NCBI GenBank assembly: GCA_003168215.1
Contig: PMSW01000104.1
Coordinates: forward strand, 7,893-44,503
Source of the DNA: Actinomycetota bacterium
GTDB taxonomy: Bacteria; Actinomycetota; Actinomycetes; Streptosporangiales; Streptosporangiaceae
Length of the DNA stretch: 36,611 nt
Direction of reading: 5' to 3'
The notes beneath the pieces were generated by a model that was not told the DNA's origin, made no database searches, and worked only from the letters and a program-made list of their open reading frames with translations. The position numbers were made by a program, and so were the translations under genes. Positions 32,935 to 36,611 of this stretch are shown piece by piece; the stretch's first letter is position 1, and each line of letters begins with the position of its first letter.

Positions 32935-33372
32935 TCAGATCCGGATCACGAGCGTCTCGGCCGCCTTGTCGTGCAGCCCGCGCAGATCGCTGTCGAAGAC
33001 CAGCGGCGGCACCAGCGCGAGCAGCAGCAGGGTACGGAGCAGCGCCCACCAGAACCCGACCGGCTTGCCGTCCAGCCGTACCACCCGCACGCCTACTATC
33101 CGCTTGCCGACGGTGAATCCGGTCAGCGCGGTCAGCACGTAAACCTCGACGGCGAAGACGGCGATGGTCCAGTACTGGGAGTGGAATACGGCCACGGCAA
33201 TGATCATGCACAGCAGCCAGTCGATGAACAGCGCGCCAATCCGGCGACCGACGCCCGCGACCGAACGCGGGCCCTCCTCCGGCAGCCCGAAGTGCTGCCC
33301 CGGGTAGCCATTCTCTTCCCCGGCGGCCCGGGTACCGGACAGCCATGAGCCCGCCCAGCGTCGCTCGCTCAC
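32935..33372 (-). CDS. RDD-family membrane protein
   Basis: A 145-residue protein matching Rv2219A. The RDD signature appears as GRRIGALFIDWLL, followed by three hydrophobic helices and GFTVGKRIVGVRVVRLDG. The last segment PPLVFDSDLRGLHDKAAETLVIRI is typical of the family. GTG 33372 is chosen because TACGGT lies six bases upstream; a longer reading adds only seven residues. It is divergent from glnA. Function unknown; some RDD proteins are ion or organic-solute transporters. Confidence 0.87.
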   Translation of the reverse strand: MSERRWAGSWLSGTRAAGEENGYPGQHFGLPEEGPRSVAGVGRRIGALFIDWLLCMIIAVAVFHSQYWTIAVFAVEVYVLTALTGFTVGKRIVGVRVVRLDGKPVGFWWALLRTLLLLALVPPLVFDSDLRGLHDKAAETLVIRI

Positions 33373-33445
33373 GAATACACCGTATCCGCGCAAGCCGGTG
33401 CTTGGGCACTCCGACCTGCCATCCTTATGCTTTCGCGGCGCAGGC

Positions 33446-33499
33446 GTAACACGTGCGAAACATCGGGGACACCGACAGGAAACGGCCAGCGCCTAACCT
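33446..33499 (+). promoter_or_regulatory. GlnR box and glnA promoter
   Basis: GTAAC (33446-33450), GAAAC (33457-33461), GACAC (33468-33472) and GAAAC (33479-33483) are each separated by six bases. This is the full two-dimer GlnR site GTnAC-n6-GAAAC-n6-GTnAC-n6-GAAAC with one mismatch. TAACCT (33494-33499) is the likely -10. Confidence 0.8.
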
Positions 33500-33552
33500 G
33501 AGACGCGCACCCGGCGAACGGGCGGACGCGGCAGGCGGCAGAGGGAGAGTTA

Positions 33553-34977
33553 ATGTTCACTAACGGCGATGAGGTCCTGCGATTTGTGGCTGACGAGCAT
33601 GTTCAGTTCATCGACGTCAGGTTCTGTGACCTGCCGGGCACGATGCAGCATTTCACGGTACCCGCCGAGGCCTTCGACGAGAAAGTCTTCACCGACGGGC
33701 TGATGTTCGACGGCTCCTCGATCCGCGGCTTCCAGGAGATCCACGAGTCGGACATGCTGCTGATGCCGGACGCCACTACTGCCGTCGTCGACCCGTTCCG
33801 CGCGCGCAAGACGCTCAACCTCACGTTCTTCGTGCACGACCCGCTGACCGGCGAGCCCTACACTCGTGACCCGCGCAACATAGCCCGTAAGGCAGAGGAC
33901 TACCTGCGCGGCACCGGCATCGCGGACACAGCCTTCTTCGGGCCAGAGGCAGAGTTCTACATCTTCGACTCCGCGCGGTTCGAGACGTCCTCGAACGCCG
34001 GGTATTACTACCTCGACTCGATCGAGGGCGCGTGGAACACCGGCCGCGAGGAGCCGGGCGGCAACCTCGCCGCCAAGCCCGGCTACAAGGGCGGCTACTT
34101 CCCCGTCCCGCCGGCCGACCACTACACCGACCTGCGCTCGGAGATGGTCCACGCGCTGATCGAGTGCGGCATCACCGTCGAGATGCAGCACCATGAGGTC
34201 GGCACCGCAGGCCAGGCCGAGATCGACATCAGATTCGACACCATGCAGACGATGGCCGACAAGCTGATGCTGTACAAGTACGTCGTGAAGAGCGTCGCCA
34301 GGGCCGCGGGCAAGACCGTCACTTTCATGCCGAAGCCACTGTTCGGCGACAACGGCTCCGGGATGCACTGCCACCAGAGCCTGTGGAAGGACGGCAGCCC
34401 GCTGTTCTATGACGAGGTCGGCTACGCCGGGCTGTCGGACCTCGGCCGGTACTACGTCGGCGGCCTGCTCAAGCACGCGCCATCGCTGCTGGCGTTCACT
34501 AACCCGACGGTGAACTCCTACCACCGGCTGGTGCCCGGCTACGAGGCTCCGGTCAACCTCGTGTACTCGCAGCGCAACCGCTCTGCCTGCGTGCGTATCC
34601 CGATCACCGGCGCCAACCCGAAGGCGAAGCGGCTGGAGTTCCGGGTGCCCGACCCGTCCTGCAACCCCTACCTGGCCTTCTCCGCGATGCTCATGGCCGG
34701 CCTGGACGGGATCAAGAACAAGATCGAGCCGCCCGAGCCGGTCGACAAGGACCTGTACGAACTGCCCCCCGACGAGGCCAGGGCCATCCCGCAGGTACCA
34801 GGATCACTGGATAAGGTGCTCGACACGCTCGAGTCCGATCACGATTACCTGCTCGACGGCGGCGTGTTCACCCCTGACCTGATCGAGACCTGGATCGCCT
34901 ACAAGCGCTCCAGCGAGATTGACCCGATCCGGCTCCGCCCGCACCCACACGAGTTCGAGCTCTACTTCGACGTGTAG
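33553..34977 (+). CDS. glnA: glutamine synthetase type I
   Basis: The central ammonium-assimilating enzyme, making glutamine from glutamate, NH4+ and ATP as a dodecamer. It has 474 residues with the latch [10 protein letters not shown], the EAEFYIF metal strand, [13 protein letters not shown] near 270-281, NRSACVRIP near 342-350 and the [16 protein letters not shown] segment. The adenylylation site Y402 in KDLYELPP marks it as GSI-beta, controlled by GlnE. GGGAGAG precedes the ATG. Transcription is probably GlnR-controlled through the box upstream. A second in-frame TAG lies 15 bases after the stop. Confidence 0.97.
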   Translation: MFTNGDEVLRFVADEHVQFIDVRFCDLPGTMQHFTVPAEAFDEKVFTDGLMFDGSSIRGFQEIHESDMLLMPDATTAVVDPFRARKTLNLTFFVHDPLTGEPYTRDPRNIARKAEDYLRGTGIADTAFFGPEAEFYIFDSARFETSSNAGYYYLDSIEGAWNTGREEPGGNLAAKPGYKGGYFPVPPADHYTDLRSEMVHALIECGITVEMQHHEVGTAGQAEIDIRFDTMQTMADKLMLYKYVVKSVARAAGKTVTFMPKPLFGDNGSGMHCHQSLWKDGSPLFYDEVGYAGLSDLGRYYVGGLLKHAPSLLAFTNPTVNSYHRLVPGYEAPVNLVYSQRNRSACVRIPITGANPKAKRLEFRVPDPSCNPYLAFSAMLMAGLDGIKNKIEPPEPVDKDLYELPPDEARAIPQVPGSLDKVLDTLESDHDYLLDGGVFTPDLIETWIAYKRSSEIDPIRLRPHPHEFELYFDV

Positions 34978-34995
34978 CCAATTGAGGTGTAGCCA
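34972..34995 (+). repeat. duplicated stop region of glnA
   Basis: GTGTAGCCA at 34972-34980 recurs at 34987-34995. The 15-base period puts a second TAG in frame as a backup stop. Confidence 0.7.
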
Positions 34996-35096
34996 GTTAT
35001 TTTCAGGGCCCTGGCTGGGTCTGGCATCGTGACGGTACCGTAGCGGCAAGTCGCACGAACACAGGGAGGCTGTCGCTCTTACCCGGGGGGGTAACG

Positions 35097-35642
35097 GTGC
35101 GCAAGATTACCGCGGGACTTGCCATCACGCTGGATGGCGTGGTGGAGTCACCGTCGAGCTGGATGCTGTTCGACGACGAAATGAATGCGGTGATCAGCGA
35201 GGGAATAGGACGATCCGACGCCATCCTCTTAGGTCGGCGCACCTACCTGCAGTTCGCCAGGCTATGGCCGAGCCTGGGCAGCGACGTGCCCCTGGCCGAC
35301 TTCATGAACAGCACGCCCAAGTACATCGTGTCCAGCACCCTGGGCACCCTCGATTGGGCCAACTCGAGCCTGGTCACCGGCGACCTCGCGGCGGAACTCG
35401 CGAGGCTCAGGGATCAGCCCGGCAAGAACATCCAGGTTCCCGGCAGCCCCACCCTGGTGCGGTCGCTGCTCCGTGACGGGCTGCTCGACGAGCTCAGTCT
35501 CATGATCCAGCCGATCGTGCTCGGCTCCGGCATGCGGCTGTTCGACGAGATGACCGAGCAGGTGAGTCTCAAGCTCGTGGAGTCAAGGACCCTCAGCACC
35601 GGCGTGCTGTCCGTGACGTACGTCCTGCCGGCCAGCGGTTAG
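35097..35642 (+). CDS. RibD C-terminal/dihydrofolate reductase-like protein
   Basis: A 181-residue protein of the RibD_C/DHFR-like fold (YyaP/YwjB type). It begins RKITAGLAITLDGVVESPSSW, has ILLGRRTYLQFARLWPS, then a PGSPTLVRSLLRDGLLDEL helix and LMIQPIVLGSGMRLF, all family hallmarks. These proteins bind NADPH, but the substrate is usually unknown; it is not a classical folate enzyme. GTG 35097 follows a G-rich Shine-Dalgarno sequence. A palindrome ACGGTACCGT at 35032-35041 contains TACCGT and may be the promoter. Confidence 0.85.
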   Translation: MRKITAGLAITLDGVVESPSSWMLFDDEMNAVISEGIGRSDAILLGRRTYLQFARLWPSLGSDVPLADFMNSTPKYIVSSTLGTLDWANSSLVTGDLAAELARLRDQPGKNIQVPGSPTLVRSLLRDGLLDELSLMIQPIVLGSGMRLFDEMTEQVSLKLVESRTLSTGVLSVTYVLPASG

Positions 35643-35660
35643 CATCCTGCTGGCCGGCAG
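35625..35660. terminator. 12-bp stem hairpin spanning the stop of the RibD-C gene
   Basis: CTGCCGGCCAGC (35625-35636) and GCTGGCCGGCAG (35649-35660) are perfectly complementary, with a 12-base loop that contains the TAG stop codon. There is no T-run. A terminator or mRNA-stabilising hairpin is likely. Confidence 0.6.
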
Positions 35661-35744
35661 TGCAGGCAGGCGTGGCTGCCGCCTGCTACCAAACTGCAAT
35701 CGGTTGCGAACCACATTGCTACGGCGACGCCGGAATCTGAATCT

Positions 35745-36029
35745 ATGAGCAGAAACGACAGCGCAGCACGGCACGGACAGACTCTGGTTCTTGCAGCCGG
35801 CCCCGGCATGGCCAGCTTCACGGTCCATGACGTAGCCGCGGCTGTCCGCAAGTACATGGCGCCGGCTGCCATCGTGGCCATGGTCCGCTACTGGTCCAGG
35901 CTCGGCGTGGGCAGCCACGCGGCCCTCGAGGCCGCCCGCGATCGCACCGCTGCCGCCCCTGAGCCATCCCGGCCCGCCCGCCACCACGGCGGCCGCCACG
36001 GAGATCACTCGCGCACCAGGCGAGCGTGA
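35745..36029 (+). CDS. hypothetical protein
   Basis: A 94-residue reading frame with plausible GC-rich codon use in its first 70 codons and a His/Arg/Gly-rich end (RHHGGRHGDHSRTRRA). The middle FTVHDVAAAVRKYMAPAAIVAMVRYWSRLG could form helices. I do not recognise a family. There is no clear ribosome binding site; GAATCT six bases before the ATG is a weak -10. An opposite-strand frame covers the same bases, so this is uncertain. Confidence 0.4.
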   Translation: MSRNDSAARHGQTLVLAAGPGMASFTVHDVAAAVRKYMAPAAIVAMVRYWSRLGVGSHAALEAARDRTAAAPEPSRPARHHGGRHGDHSRTRRA

Positions 36030-36107
36030 CTGGCGAGATCATCCCCCCGCCATCACCCGGTCCGGTGGCGTGCACGCCGGCAGTCCGCCCTGCCCTAGGT
36101 TCGGGAT

Positions 36108-36326
36108 ATGCGCTTCGCCTTCAAGACCTCGCCGCAGGACCCCACCTGGGGCGTCATGCTCGAGGTATGGCGCGAGGCCGACGACATCGAGCTATTCGAG
36201 TCCGGCTGGACGTCTGACCACTTCTGCGCGATCCGCCACGCGGACCCGGCCGGTCCCTGCCTGGAGCGCACACTGCGCACCGCGCCGGCCGTGCTCGAAC
36301 CGCTGGCAGCGGCACTGGCCGGCTGA
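36108..36326 (+). pseudogene. 5' remnant of a luciferase-like F420-dependent monooxygenase
   Basis: The first about 53 residues match the N-terminus of the LLM-class F420-dependent oxidoreductases (MRFAFKTSPQ...TWGVMLEVWREADDIELFESGWTSDHF...GPCLE). Those proteins are about 300 residues long. Here the homology breaks after GPCLE, and the frame stops at 72 residues without the barrel. No other frame downstream continues it. The leaderless promoter TAGGTT six bases before the ATG is intact, so the fragment may still be transcribed. Confidence 0.7.
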
Positions 36327-36486
36327 GCCCGCCGGAAGCGCAACCGCTAGTTCTGCTACCTGCCTGCACCCGTTCGCGCACCGGCCGGCGACCCGCAGCC
36401 GCGACTCTTGGGTCATCGGGGTGCGCGTCGCCGAGCGAACGCGCGCAGAGCAACACCACGCGGGATAAGAGAGCTGGGGGTGTGCC

Positions 36487-36611
36487 ATGCGGCACAGGAG
36501 TTTCAAGTTTTGGGGCAGAGCAGGAGCGGTGGCTGCCACGGCAGTCGTTGCCATGGTCGGCGTCACGGCGCCGTCGTTCGCCACTTCGGCCCCGACGGGC
36601 CCGGTGTCCTC
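36487..36611 (+). CDS. secreted protein, 5' part only (runs off the window)
   Basis: The window ends 41 codons into this gene. The N-terminus is a signal peptide: basic start MRHRSFKFWGR, hydrophobic core AGAVAATAVVAMVGV, and a likely signal peptidase I site near SFA/TSAP. GGGGG lies five to nine bases before the ATG. The mature protein is not in view, so no function can be given. Confidence 0.65.
   Translation, partial: MRHRSFKFWGRAGAVAATAVVAMVGVTAPSFATSAPTGPVS

Noticed and set aside
35583-36008. Minus-strand ORF over the hypothetical gene at 35745
   Set aside because: It starts inside the neighbouring intergenic region without a ribosome binding site or motif and runs into the end of the RibD-C gene; the plus-strand frame has better codon use, though both are weak.

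Overview
The window looks like chromosome of a high-GC actinomycete. Third codon positions are strongly GC-rich, and genes often start with GTG or TTG. At least thirteen genes show a TANNNT -10 element 6-8 bases before the start codon, which points to leaderless mRNAs. A conserved actinobacterial block is also present: pepA, lpd, sucB/dlaT, TIGR01777 epimerase, lipB ... lipA, DUF4191, RDD, glnA. The genus cannot be fixed from the sequence alone. No tRNA, rRNA, CRISPR array, transposase or phage gene was seen, and no gene-free stretch exceeds about 300 bases.

Layout. (1) 72-4269: a LarA-type nickel-pincer racemase/epimerase homologue stands divergent from a translationally coupled uxaC-uxuB pair for hexuronate catabolism. 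(2) 4343-8493: cobS, a HIT protein and an S51 peptidase sharing a back-to-back promoter, an ArsR-SRPBCC pair, and an MHYT-domain membrane sensor. (3) 8528-17212: a COG4280 membrane protein with a small membrane partner, then the lipoate/2-oxoacid dehydrogenase block (pepA, lpd, sucB, epimerase, lipB). (4) 17205-30878: about 13.9 kb of accessory genes lie between lipB and lipA, which are usually adjacent in actinobacteria. They are a NUDIX hydrolase, an MFS transporter, a MarR-DHA2 efflux-isochorismatase-SnoaL cluster, two NiCoT nickel/cobalt transporters, PadR-DUF1707, ArsR, a CopA ATPase and a phosphotransferase. (5) 31075-34977: the core block resumes with lipA, DUF4191, RDD and a GlnR-boxed glnA. 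(6) 35097-36611: a RibD-C/DHFR-like protein, a small hypothetical ORF, a truncated luciferase-like monooxygenase remnant, and the 5' end of a secreted protein.

Themes. Transition metals recur: a nickel-pincer enzyme homologue, two NiCoT permeases, cobS, a B12 riboswitch and a Cu+ ATPase. The two NiCoTs appear to be wired to different signals. One has a Nur-box-like dyad overlapping its -35 element (nickel); the other has a cobalamin riboswitch in its leader (cobalt/B12). The strongest candidate for undescribed biology is the LarA homologue beside uxaC-uxuB with no mannonate dehydratase gene in view. It could epimerise D-mannonate to D-gluconate and so bypass UxuA.
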